Notes under the pieces: generated by a model | Told to the model about the DNA's origin: nothing | The model's database searches: none | What the model saw: the letters and a program-made list of their open reading frames with translations, nothing else | Source: a virus | Reading direction: 5' to 3' (one strand) | DNA length: 34,007 bases | Virus record (IMG/VR): IMGVR_UViG_3300027799_000002 | Location: 1 to 34,007 of that record | Translations under genes and position numbers: made by a program | Shown: one piece after another, positions 21,177 to 28,420 of the stretch | Layout of the letters: every line of letters begins with the position of its first letter | Position numbering within the stretch: the first letter of the stretch is position 1

Positions 21177-21554
21177 ATGCGTTATATTCGACAGTTAGTG
21201 CAAACCACAGTAAAAAAGTCGCGTAAAAAAATCAACGCGAACCGCGAAAGAGTCAATGAAAGGAAGATCAGACGGGCAGTGCGGGAATATCTCAAGGCGA
21301 ATGATTTTCTAATTATTCCGTACATTCCCGGATTGTATGGGCGGAAGGGATGCGCTGACTTACTCTGTTGTGGTACGGTTCACGGCGTACGCGGACGGTT
21401 CGTGGCGATAGAGACGAAGCGGCCGGGCGGGAAGCCATCCCCGGAACAACTCGAATTTTTAGAGGAAGTGCGGCGGCATGGCGGGATTGCGTGCATCGCG
21501 TCCAGTGTCCAGGATGTAATTGATGCTTTAGATTTACCCCCTTATCTCCTTTAA
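21177..21554 (+). CDS. VRR-NUC domain nuclease
   Basis: 125 aa with AAAGGAGAG before the ATG. The core is 'GRKGCADLLCC' ... 'GRFVAIETKRPGGKPSPEQLEFLEEVRRHGGIACIASSVQDV': the D, E-x-K and Gln of a PD-(D/E)xK fold, in the compact VRR-NUC form. Stand-alone phage VRR-NUC proteins are structure-specific endonucleases that probably cleave branched or junction DNA. The N-terminal 40 residues are basic, suited to DNA binding. It lies between the partition genes and a Dam-like methylase. Confidence 0.88.
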   Translation: MRYIRQLVQTTVKKSRKKINANRERVNERKIRRAVREYLKANDFLIIPYIPGLYGRKGCADLLCCGTVHGVRGRFVAIETKRPGGKPSPEQLEFLEEVRRHGGIACIASSVQDVIDALDLPPYLL

Positions 21555-21562
21555 ACAAGAAA

Positions 21563-22351
21563 ATGTTGTTGCGAAGATTAGGCAATAAAACCCGGTTACT
21601 CCCGAAACTCTTAGATCTGTTTCCTGAAAATATTACGACTTTTGTCGATATGTTTATGGGGTCGGGAGCCGTATCATTTGCGATGATTGACCGAGCAAAG
21701 TATATCATTGCCAATGATAAAGATGAAGAGGTGTTTAACCTGTTTATGGCCATGAAAGAACATCGTGAAGAACTTGAAAAGGCGATATCGTTAATGCCTA
21801 TCCATGAAAGTCTTTTTAATTATTGGAAAAAACAACCAGAACATGATTGTGTTTGGCAAGCAACCCGGTTTTTGATGCTTTCAAATTTTGGGATATTTGG
21901 ACAATCTTCTACATTAAGATTTGGGCCGGGTAATGATAAACAGATACTTTTGAAAGGAATTGAGCAGTTATTCGAGACGATATGTAATATCCAGCTAATG
22001 GCCTGTGATTTTCGAGATGTCTTAAATAAAATTGGAGTGAGAGATAAAAGGGAATCTCATTCTTTTTTTATCTATGCCGATCCTCCATATATTAGCACGT
22101 GTAATAATTATCAGGAATCATTTACTGCGGTGGATACGCAGGACTTATTTGACCTCTTGATCGGCTCCGGCATCCGGTTTGCAGTCTCGGAATTTGATAA
22201 TCCCTTTGTCATTGATTTAGCGCAAAGATATGGATTACATATAAATAGAATAGGAGAACGGCGAACGTTAAATAATCGAAATACGGAAATTTTGATTACG
22301 AATTACGACCCAACTCCGCGACAGACATCGCTATTTCACGGGCAATTATAG
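21563..22351 (+). CDS. D12-class (Dam-like) adenine-N6 DNA methyltransferase
   Basis: 262 aa. The N-terminus 'LLRRLGNKTRLLPKLLDLFPE' and SAM motif 'VDMFMGSGAV' (near residue 30) are followed by 'IIANDKDEEVFNLF', the usual D12 order. Catalytic DPPY is at residues 173-176. The closing 'INRIGERRTLNNRNTEILITNYD' fits the target-recognition end of the class. Together with the other methylase it would protect phage DNA from restriction or mark it. AT content is higher than in neighbours. No ribosome site is obvious. Confidence 0.88.
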   Translation: MLLRRLGNKTRLLPKLLDLFPENITTFVDMFMGSGAVSFAMIDRAKYIIANDKDEEVFNLFMAMKEHREELEKAISLMPIHESLFNYWKKQPEHDCVWQATRFLMLSNFGIFGQSSTLRFGPGNDKQILLKGIEQLFETICNIQLMACDFRDVLNKIGVRDKRESHSFFIYADPPYISTCNNYQESFTAVDTQDLFDLLIGSGIRFAVSEFDNPFVIDLAQRYGLHINRIGERRTLNNRNTEILITNYDPTPRQTSLFHGQL

Positions 22352-22370
22352 GGATAGGTTGTTTTGACCA

Positions 22371-22390
22371 GGGAGTGCCGAATCACTCCC
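22371..22390. other. Short hairpin before the ATPase gene
   Basis: GGGAGTG-CCGAAT-CACTCCC, a perfect 7-bp stem 19 nt after the methylase stop. No U-tract follows. It may limit read-through or shield the end of the message. The rest of 22352-22485 shows only an in-frame extension of the ATPase gene with no convincing start. Confidence 0.35.
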
Positions 22391-22485
22391 CGGCCGTGCA
22401 GATTGCAGTAACTCAACGATTGATAAGATGTCGCGCGTGCGACGCCTACCAGACTCGCGCCCGCCGCGTACGTTGTCAAGAAAAA

Positions 22486-23877
22486 ATGAATCGAAAAAAA
22501 TTATCATATATTGGGATTGGATTGGCGGCGGGATTGTTATTGATTGTGGTAGGTATTATCGCGCAGCGATCACATCGTTCGGCGAATGATGGTATGTCGC
22601 TAATTTTGCATGATGAAGAGTTGGCGGTCAGGCGATTGCAATTGGCCAAAGCCGGAATGATTTTGCAGGCTGAAATGGCGGCAGTGCCGCGCAATTTAGC
22701 TCTCTCCTTTTGGGGGCGAGTCGTGCTACTCGGTTCTTTTTCCGGATCGTTGTTGATTTTAGCAGCAGGAGGACATCGGGCGATGGTGAAAGCCCGTAGT
22801 GTCCATCAATATCAGATTGGCGGCAATGTGTTTTTTGTGCATGAACGTGATCTTTCGATTGCCGCGCCAATTGCTATGGGACTGGTGAATGCCGAGAATC
22901 TCAAGCAGATGGCGGGTGGGGAAGGGAAGGCCTTGCAGTTGGCGGAGAAGATCGCCAATGTGCAATTGGCGGGATTAGACGCGCCTCCGGCGATAGCGCC
23001 AGTTCTCCCGGCCAGCATCCCTTCCTTTCAGACTTTGATCGAGTCTGGTGAGATCGCACGGGATAAGCCGATGATTTTGGGTTATGAAAACGGCGCGCCA
23101 CGCCGCGGCTCGTTTTTAGACATCTATTCCGCCGCGGTGGCCGGTGAATCAGGCAGCGGCAAGACCTCCACCATGTTGTTTTTGATCGGGAGCGGGATAA
23201 TTGCAGAGGGCGTGCGTTTCATGGGGATTGACCCGCATTATCCGCATCCGAAATCCCTGGGCTTTAAAACCCGCCCGCTTTGGGAAGTGGGGTTGATGCA
23301 GATGGCAACCAATATCGTTGCCATGCAAGATCTCTGCGAGCAGATTGATGCCACGATTGATGCCCGACTTGCGCAGCGAGACAAGGATGTAACGCCAGTC
23401 GTGTTAGTGATTGACGAACTGGCGTTTCTGGCGAAGAGCGGATTTGGCAAAACTCTGGCGCATACAATGGAGCGGGTGTCGATGGAAGGCCGGAAATGCG
23501 CAGTCTATATGCTGGCATCGTCACAAACCTGGCTGGCGGATCGCACAGGCGGAAGTTCGGTCGTGCGTGATACCCTCACCAGCGCGTTTGTCCATCGGAT
23601 TAAGCCGAAACAAGCGAATCTGCTATTGCAGGATAAAGACGAAGCTGAAAAGGTCAAAAAATACGTCAAACAGCCAGGCGATGTGTTGTTGTGTCCAGTG
23701 AATGATGACTCCATTATCTGTCAAATACCGCAGACAACGGAAGATGATATGCGGCAAGTGGCGCGATTACTGGCCCCGCGGTCAACACTGCGCGACAAAT
23801 TACAACGGGCGAATCTTGACGAGGTTGCCCGTAAGACGGGCATTGCGGTCGAACGACTACAAAAGTTGAAAAAATAA
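22486..23877 (+). CDS. Membrane-anchored FtsK/HerA-like ATPase
   Basis: 463 aa from MNRKKLSYIGIGLAAG. Two membrane segments (residues about 6-24 and 74-95) precede a cytoplasmic motor with Walker A AGESGSGKTS (near 218), Walker B VVLVIDELAFLA (near 304), and 'VYMLASSQTWLAD' as sensor. The overall design recalls FtsK, TraB/TraD coupling proteins and HerA-like pumps that move DNA across or along a membrane. A longer frame from 22375 begins with an unlikely Arg/Cys-rich stretch and no SD. Its place in the parM operon suggests DNA handling at the membrane: segregation, transfer or positioning. Confidence 0.78.
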   Translation: MNRKKLSYIGIGLAAGLLLIVVGIIAQRSHRSANDGMSLILHDEELAVRRLQLAKAGMILQAEMAAVPRNLALSFWGRVVLLGSFSGSLLILAAGGHRAMVKARSVHQYQIGGNVFFVHERDLSIAAPIAMGLVNAENLKQMAGGEGKALQLAEKIANVQLAGLDAPPAIAPVLPASIPSFQTLIESGEIARDKPMILGYENGAPRRGSFLDIYSAAVAGESGSGKTSTMLFLIGSGIIAEGVRFMGIDPHYPHPKSLGFKTRPLWEVGLMQMATNIVAMQDLCEQIDATIDARLAQRDKDVTPVVLVIDELAFLAKSGFGKTLAHTMERVSMEGRKCAVYMLASSQTWLADRTGGSSVVRDTLTSAFVHRIKPKQANLLLQDKDEAEKVKKYVKQPGDVLLCPVNDDSIICQIPQTTEDDMRQVARLLAPRSTLRDKLQRANLDEVARKTGIAVERLQKLKK

Positions 23878-23894
23878 ACAATACAAAAATTCAT
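23869..23894. repeat. 26-bp direct repeat, copy 1
   Basis: A-rich repeat whose core is AAACAATACAAAAATTCAT. It begins inside the last codons of the ATPase gene and contains its stop. The second copy is at 24267-24292, 398 bp later. Confidence 0.75.
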
Positions 23895-23955
23895 GTGTGA
23901 CAAACGGCCGCGCGGTTGGCGGATTCATTGGCCAGCACTGCGGAAGTTTTTATGA
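23893..23955 (+). CDS. Possible 20-aa ORF at the start of the cassette
   Basis: Starts at the last two bases of repeat copy 1 and encodes MCDKRPRGWRIHWPALRKFL, with its stop just before the ATG of the next gene. Strongly basic with three Trp. No SD. It may be a leader that couples translation, or chance. Confidence 0.25.
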   Translation: MCDKRPRGWRIHWPALRKFL

Positions 23956-23956
23956 A

Positions 23957-24226
23957 ATGAGAAAAAATGAAAGACCCAATAAAATAATAGATGATGTGTT
24001 GTATGTCTATAATTTAGACGCGATCCCTATTAACTATGCCAGCGAAACAGAGTGGCGGAGGCGAGGATACAAGATTAAAAAAGGCTGTCGTACGGCGGGA
24101 TATGTGGAGTATTGGCAAGGTCAAGAATATTTACGTTTTGATTTGTACTCAAAAGAGCAAACCGTCGAGATCAAAGGGAAGAAAGCCGAAATGCGGCGCA
24201 AAAATACGGATGCGGCCGCGCAATGA
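23957..24226 (+). CDS. Small protein between direct repeats, unknown
   Basis: 89 aa from MRKNERPNKIIDDVLYVYNL; an in-frame GTG at 23897 would add 20 residues but has no SD. Basic and aromatic ('WRRRGYKIKKGCRTAGYVEYWQGQEYLRFDLYSKEQTV') with a Lys/Arg-rich end. It is enclosed by 26-bp direct repeats, as a mobile or exchanged cassette would be. No family recognised. Confidence 0.5.
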   Translation: MRKNERPNKIIDDVLYVYNLDAIPINYASETEWRRRGYKIKKGCRTAGYVEYWQGQEYLRFDLYSKEQTVEIKGKKAEMRRKNTDAAAQ

Positions 24227-24294
24227 TGAGATTCTCGGAAATCCCCATCGGCGGAAGAGAGGTTAAAAAAAATAAACAATACAAAAATTCATAG
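24223..24294 (+). pseudogene. Short ORF resembling the start of a common small phage protein
   Basis: 23 aa, MMRFSEIPIGGREVKKNKQY then KNS, overlapping the previous stop by ATGA. The pattern FSEIPIG...K-Y-K recalls the first strands of a small phage family ('F-d-l-p-iG-rF...G-k-y-K-s'), which is usually about three times longer. It is cut short within repeat copy 2, which suggests a truncated remnant. Confidence 0.3.
24267..24292. repeat. 26-bp direct repeat, copy 2
   Basis: Identical over 26 bp to 23869-23894. It is followed by AGGAG and the ATG of the exonuclease gene, so the repeat directly precedes a ribosome site, whereas copy 1 is followed by unrelated sequence. Confidence 0.75.
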
Positions 24295-24304
24295 GAGCGT
24301 AACA

Positions 24305-25171
24305 ATGGACACTTACACGAAGTGGGCCGACGTACCAGGGTATTTGAAGACGAAAACCAGCATGAAGCAGGCCGGAAAACGTCTCACGCGCGGCCAACAA
24401 CCGGCGGCCATGATTGACACGACCTGGGAATATGGGCGCAAAAGCGGCGGCGGCGTCTATGCGCTCTATGATATGCGGACGTGCGTGGACAAGCGGCCGC
24501 TCTCTGAGGCGCAAGCGGCGTCGCTGGCCGTTAACCGCCGCAAGGCCACGTGTCGCACGTGCGGTCAAGGCTTCGTGCGTGTCAATGCGGCGGGCCGCTG
24601 TACGCCCTGCCAACGCGTGGTTGATCGCCGCGCACGTGTCCAGACCTGGGCCGCGTCAATGGTGACGCTCGGCGCGGTGGTGTTGGATACCGAGACAACG
24701 GGACTTGACGCGGACGTTGACCGGATTGTGGACATTGCCATTGTTGACAGCGCAAGCGGGGCGGTGTTATTGGACACCCTCGTCAATCCCGGTCAACCGA
24801 TTCCGGCGGCCGCGACAGCTATTCATGGCATTATTGATGATATGGTTGTCAATGCGCCGCCATTGACGGCCCTCTTGCCTATAATCCAAACCGTCTTGAT
24901 CGGACGGCCGGTTGTCATGTATAATGCTGCGTTTGACGGCGCATTTCTGCGGACTGCCGGGATACCTTGCCAGTATGAATGTCTCATGTTGCGCTATGCT
25001 AGATGGTTTGGCGAATGGAATGAGTATCATGGTGATTGGCGTTGGCAGACGTTAGGCGCGGCGCTTGCGCAATGCGGCTTGTCAAGGGATGGCATCACGC
25101 ATCGCGCGTTGAGTGATGCGTTAGCGGCGGCGGCCGTATTGCGATTTCTCGCTGAAAAAATAATCGCCTGA
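24305..25171 (+). CDS. DnaQ-like 3'-5' exonuclease, DEDDh type, with zinc ribbon
   Basis: 288 aa with AGGAG upstream. Residues 1-75 are basic; a zinc-ribbon 'CRTCGQGFVRVNAAGRCTPCQ' follows near 80-100. The exonuclease has ExoI VLDTETTGLD (near 120), 'AIHGI', ExoII 'YNAAFDGAFL' and ExoIII HRALSD (H-x4-D near the end), hence the DEDDh type as in DNA polymerase III epsilon. It would degrade or proofread 3' ends. The phage thus has two different DnaQ-fold exonucleases (the other is DEDDy, leftward). It ends in a clear terminator. Confidence 0.87.
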   Translation: MDTYTKWADVPGYLKTKTSMKQAGKRLTRGQQPAAMIDTTWEYGRKSGGGVYALYDMRTCVDKRPLSEAQAASLAVNRRKATCRTCGQGFVRVNAAGRCTPCQRVVDRRARVQTWAASMVTLGAVVLDTETTGLDADVDRIVDIAIVDSASGAVLLDTLVNPGQPIPAAATAIHGIIDDMVVNAPPLTALLPIIQTVLIGRPVVMYNAAFDGAFLRTAGIPCQYECLMLRYARWFGEWNEYHGDWRWQTLGAALAQCGLSRDGITHRALSDALAAAAVLRFLAEKIIA

Positions 25172-25172
25172 G

Positions 25173-25230
25173 ATGCCTACCAAATCAAGCGGATTGCGTA
25201 TTGGTAAGCATTTATTTTGTTCTTTTTTCT
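25173..25230 (+). terminator. Intrinsic terminator of the parM operon
   Basis: ATGCCTACCAA pairs with TTGGTAAGCAT (10 bp, one mismatch) around a 17-nt loop and is followed by a long T-rich run (TTATTTTGTTCTTTTTTC). It begins 2 nt after the exonuclease stop. Confidence 0.82.
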
Positions 25231-25249
25231 TTATTTTGTTATTATTTTC

Positions 25250-25291
25250 TTGACAAATTAAAAATATAGCCTATCTTATGGCTATAAGGAA
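25250..25291 (+). promoter_or_regulatory. Rightward promoter with operator copy 3
   Basis: -35 TTGACA (25250-25255), 16-nt spacer, -10 TATCTT (25272-25277). The operator TATCTTATGGCTATAAGGAA (25272-25291) matches copy 1 in 17 of 20 positions and again covers the -10 and start site. It drives the small genes from 25337. Confidence 0.75.
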
Positions 25292-25336
25292 AGAAGGAAG
25301 TCATTAACATCATCAAAAAAGGGAAGGAGAAACATC

Positions 25337-25516
25337 ATGGAATTTAAAGATATAAAATCCAAAGAAGATTGGAACGATTTTGTGTATGAAAAAGCGTTTA
25401 TTGGAAATCCTGACATATTCACGCATAGAGAACATTGGGAAGGAGCAGAACAATTTGTTTTTAATTATTTGACCGAACAAGAACAAGAGAATCTTGAGTT
25501 ATTGGGGATAGTATAA
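25337..25516 (+). CDS. Small acidic protein, first gene after operator copy 3
   Basis: 59 aa with GGAAGGAG before the ATG at 25337. MEFKDIKSKEDWNDFVYEKA is followed by 'THREHWEGAEQFVFNYLTEQEQENLELLGIV'. Acidic with several aromatic residues. Overlaps the next gene by one base (TAATG). Being the first gene of an operator-controlled unit, it could be the repressor or an early effector, but no DNA-binding motif is obvious. Confidence 0.6.
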   Translation: MEFKDIKSKEDWNDFVYEKAFIGNPDIFTHREHWEGAEQFVFNYLTEQEQENLELLGIV

Positions 25517-25737
25517 TGGAAACATTACAAAAGCTCTACGATAGCGAGATAAATTTTAGCGTATCATGCTTTTGGGATGGCGGAATTGATGTAAAAATAG
25601 GAGATCCCTTAAATGGAGTTAAGGCGACGGCCTGTTTCCGCACGATCTCAGAAGTAATTGAATGGCTAAATTACAAGGCCGTTGAATTATATCCGCAATC
25701 AGAATTTACTAACGATATAAAAGGATGGCGAATATGA
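25516..25737 (+). CDS. Small protein, unknown
   Basis: 73 aa; the start overlaps the preceding stop (TAATG), so it is coupled. 'INFSVSCFWDGGIDVKIGDP' suggests beta strands with a Gly-rich turn, then 'VKATACFRTISEVIEWLNYKAVELYPQSEF' as a helix. It ends in an ATGA overlap with the next gene. No family recognised. Confidence 0.55.
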   Translation: METLQKLYDSEINFSVSCFWDGGIDVKIGDPLNGVKATACFRTISEVIEWLNYKAVELYPQSEFTNDIKGWRI

Positions 25738-25958
25738 AACGTAGGCGTGGGGCAAAGCCAGGAGACCGGCGCGCTCTCAAAACCGACGCAGAGCGGAAAC
25801 CGCGGTCGCTGTACGTCCGGTTTACTAAGAGCGATGCCGCCCGGTTCGCCGCTGTACTGAAGGATTATGAAACTGCCGCAGATCTCATTCGCGCCGCAAC
25901 GCTCACAGAAATTGAACGACGCGAACAAAGGCCAAACGTTAATGTAAGGGAATCATAA
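25734..25958 (+). CDS. Small basic protein, ribbon-helix-helix-like
   Basis: 74 aa from MKRRRGAKPGDRRALKTDAE, coupled by ATGA to the upstream gene. 'RSLYVRFTKSDAARFAAVLKDYETAADLIRAATLTEIERRE' gives a strand and two helices as in ribbon-helix-helix DNA-binding proteins. A candidate repressor for the shared operators at 19.48, 19.67 and 25.27 kb. Assignment is by pattern. Confidence 0.5.
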   Translation: MKRRRGAKPGDRRALKTDAERKPRSLYVRFTKSDAARFAAVLKDYETAADLIRAATLTEIERREQRPNVNVRES

Positions 25959-25987
25959 CAACATGCCTACATGGGCAGGAGGAGAAT

Positions 25988-26299
25988 ATGAAAGATCGTG
26001 ATGATGTATTTTTCAAAGGTGGATTTATTGTGAGAGATGCGATTATAGGTAATGATGAGGAAGCCAAGAAACAACGGAAAACCTGTGAACGGAAAATGCG
26101 CCAGATTGCGAAGAAAGCCCGACTCCCATTTAGTGGGATGCACGTTGCGATTACAACTCAAGCTGCATTGCGCCGGGCAAAAGGCGCAGGGATCGAGAAA
26201 GGAAAGATGATCTCCAAAAAGATGCAAAAAGCATTGATCGCTGCGGGGATGCGACCGGAAAAGGCGAAGAAGCTCACATGGGAAAGTATGTGGACATAA
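25988..26299 (+). CDS. Small basic protein, unknown
   Basis: 103 aa with a strong CAGGAGGAG upstream. Lys/Arg-rich helical chain ('AKKQRKTCERKMRQIAKKARLPFSGMHVAITTQAALRRAKGAG', 'KKMQKALIAAGMRPEKAKKLTWESMWT'). No catalytic residues visible. It could bind nucleic acid by charge. Last gene before the hairpin that also starts the head operon. Confidence 0.5.
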   Translation: MKDRDDVFFKGGFIVRDAIIGNDEEAKKQRKTCERKMRQIAKKARLPFSGMHVAITTQAALRRAKGAGIEKGKMISKKMQKALIAAGMRPEKAKKLTWESMWT

Positions 26300-26341
26300 C
26301 AACCGCATGAAGGCGACTTCGCAGTATTCTCAAAATCATGG

Positions 26342-26370
26342 TTGACAAATCTATCAGCCCTTCTCATAAT
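26342..26370 (+). promoter_or_regulatory. Promoter of the head operon, overlapping a terminator
   Basis: -35 TTGACA (26342-26347), 17-nt spacer, -10 CATAAT (26365-26370); +1 near 26377, next to the ATG at 26378. The -10 lies in the left arm of a terminator hairpin, so a new transcript would lack that arm. Confidence 0.55.
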
Positions 26371-26397
26371 ATAAATTATGAGAGGGGCTTCTTTTTT
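26357..26397 (+). terminator. Intrinsic terminator of the 25.3-26.3 kb operon
   Basis: GCCCTTCTCATAAT pairs with ATTATGAGAGGGGC (14 bp with one wobble) around a 4-nt loop, followed by TTCTTTTTT. It ends transcripts coming from the left while leaving those starting at about 26377 uninterrupted. Confidence 0.8.
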
Positions 26398-28420
26398 GCA
26401 AGCATCCTTGCGGGCGCTGAAGAATATTTTTGCGGAATATGCTCCGGGGTATGGGCGCGGGATTGATATTGAAACCCGCTCCATCGGGAGCGGCGATCCG
26501 CAACCTCGCCTGGAAATTTCTGACTCTGACCGTCTGGCGGAATTAGCACTCGATCCATATCTTTTTGCCGGGATTCGCTCCCGCTACATCGGCCGCCTCT
26601 GGTTGTCAGCCTCTGGCATTGGTGATTTTGCTGAAAAAAATGAAGCATACAGCCCCCCGCAAATTATTTATCCCCCCTATCGCCAGGAAGATGGCGATCC
26701 TGAGCAATTAGATTTCTGTCGTTGGCAATTCGACGAGCGATTCACCTCACAGGGCTTGCGGCCGATTATCGATCAAATTCAAGATTCCTATATTTCGAAA
26801 GGGCGTGCAATCGTTGAGATTGACTGGCAACGCGAGACTGGAGATCGTTATCCCAAATCTATTATCATCAATGATTTCCTTGTGCGTGACCCAGAACGGT
26901 TTATTATTGATCCCAAAGACCTCCCGCCCGGCATCTATCTGAAACAGACGACCTGGTCAACGACAGTCACGGAGTCCAATCGTCTCCCAAACCGTAAATT
27001 TGCGATCTGGACAAATATCCCGCGCTTTGGCAGTCCCTACGGAGTGTCAGAAATCGCGATTTTGGATACCATTCAAAAACAACTCTACAATTCCATCGGC
27101 TTTTATGCACGGGGATTGGAGCGGTCAGGTGTAGGAGCATTGATTGGCAAATATAGTAAGGACATGGCGGGAAAAAGCGCCGATGCAAAAGCGCGTCGGG
27201 CGGAATTTCTGAGTGAACTCCAAAAACTTAAAAGCTCCACAATCACCATGATGTTCGAATCCTGCGAAGTGCAGGAACTCTCCAATGCCATTGCAGAATC
27301 CGCCTTTGCCGAATTTATCAATATCGCCATTTCTTGCATTTCCCTAGTTCTGACAGGCGATCCGACATCTCTCAAAGAAACGAAGATGGGAACTTATGCC
27401 CAATCGGAAAGCAAGGGGGTACGTACAAAAGGGGCTTTTGAACAAAATGACGCGTCGCTGATTTGCGATGGGTTTAACTATCAAGTTATCCCCTGGCTTT
27501 TGGATTGGAATTTTTCGAATATTACCGGTTATCCGATTATGCAATTGATCGAGCCGGAATTAGTACAGCCGACGATTAGTGCCGAACAACAACCGCTTAC
27601 TGTCCGTCCTGCCCCGGAAGAGATATTGCCTGAAGAATCTATGGAATCAAATGAGACGGAGGAAACGGAAGAGACGGAAGAGACAGAAGAGATAGAAACG
27701 CCAGAAGAAAGTGTGAAAGAACAGGAAGCTCAACATTTCGCGGAGTCGGAAACTCCGTCAATTCTCTCAGGTTTTCCGAACCGCCTCCCGCCCCCGGAGT
27801 TATATAATGATGAGCTTGTCCAGGAATCCGCGCAAAAATACCTTGAAAATATGCCGTCTTATACCCGTGAGGAGTTTGATAAGCTTCCTGACGAGAGCAA
27901 ACGGCAATCTTTCACGGTAACTTCAATGCGTAACACAGAGAGCAGTCTCAAACGCATCGAAACGCTAAAGGCATTGCTTGTAACAACCATTCCTATCACC
28001 AACGAGGCGCAAGCCTGGCGAGGCTACAAAACACAAGCCAAACAGGTGCTTGGCGAGCAAGAATATTGGGCGGCGGAATCTTCGCTGATTGTCTCATTTC
28101 GGTATGCCCGGCAAGCCGCCTATAATGCTGGTTTGAACGCGTTAATTACACAACAAGCCCCCAAACTATTTGGCGTGCAGGTCAAGACACTTGAGGATTC
28201 CAGAGTCCGTCCTTCTCACCGTCCACTGGACGGTTTACTGCGTAAACCAGATGATCCGATTTGGGAACGTTTGCAATTTCCGCTCTCATTTAACTGCCGC
28301 TGCTACCGCGTTCCCATCACGCCAGAGCAAGCTCAACGTGAGAAACTTACCTTGACGCCCGATAATGAATTACCCAACATAGATGTAATCGATATCTTTG
28401 AGAAGGAGAATAATGGCTAA
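26378..28420 (+). CDS. Portal protein (Mu gp29/DUF935-like) fused to a MuF-like head domain
   Basis: 680 aa. Residues about 1-400 match the DUF935 portal class ('LALDPYLFAGIRSRYIGRL', 'PRFGSPYGVSEIAILDTIQ'), the ring through which DNA enters the head. A Glu/Thr run (about 425-450) leads to a C-terminal MuF-like part ('LFGVQVKTLEDSRVRPSHR', 'DDPIWERLQFPLSFNCRCYR'), a minor head protein that in Mu is the separate gene after the portal. The ATG at 26378 lies inside the terminator; an in-frame TTG at 26396 with GAGGGG 8 nt upstream is an alternative start. It begins the head operon. Confidence 0.85.
   Translation: MRGASFLQASLRALKNIFAEYAPGYGRGIDIETRSIGSGDPQPRLEISDSDRLAELALDPYLFAGIRSRYIGRLWLSASGIGDFAEKNEAYSPPQIIYPPYRQEDGDPEQLDFCRWQFDERFTSQGLRPIIDQIQDSYISKGRAIVEIDWQRETGDRYPKSIIINDFLVRDPERFIIDPKDLPPGIYLKQTTWSTTVTESNRLPNRKFAIWTNIPRFGSPYGVSEIAILDTIQKQLYNSIGFYARGLERSGVGALIGKYSKDMAGKSADAKARRAEFLSELQKLKSSTITMMFESCEVQELSNAIAESAFAEFINIAISCISLVLTGDPTSLKETKMGTYAQSESKGVRTKGAFEQNDASLICDGFNYQVIPWLLDWNFSNITGYPIMQLIEPELVQPTISAEQQPLTVRPAPEEILPEESMESNETEETEETEETEEIETPEESVKEQEAQHFAESETPSILSGFPNRLPPPELYNDELVQESAQKYLENMPSYTREEFDKLPDESKRQSFTVTSMRNTESSLKRIETLKALLVTTIPITNEAQAWRGYKTQAKQVLGEQEYWAAESSLIVSFRYARQAAYNAGLNALITQQAPKLFGVQVKTLEDSRVRPSHRPLDGLLRKPDDPIWERLQFPLSFNCRCYRVPITPEQAQREKLTLTPDNELPNIDVIDIFEKENNG
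27652..27696. repeat. Short tandem repeat coding a Glu/Thr linker
   Basis: Nine-base units close to GAGACGGAA, repeated about four to five times, encode an EET-type acidic tract between the portal and MuF-like parts. Such tracts vary in length easily by slippage. Confidence 0.55.

Noticed and set aside
24036-24266. 76-aa rightward ORF overlapping the cassette gene
   Set aside because: Lys/Arg-rich frame-shifted shadow with no ribosome site.
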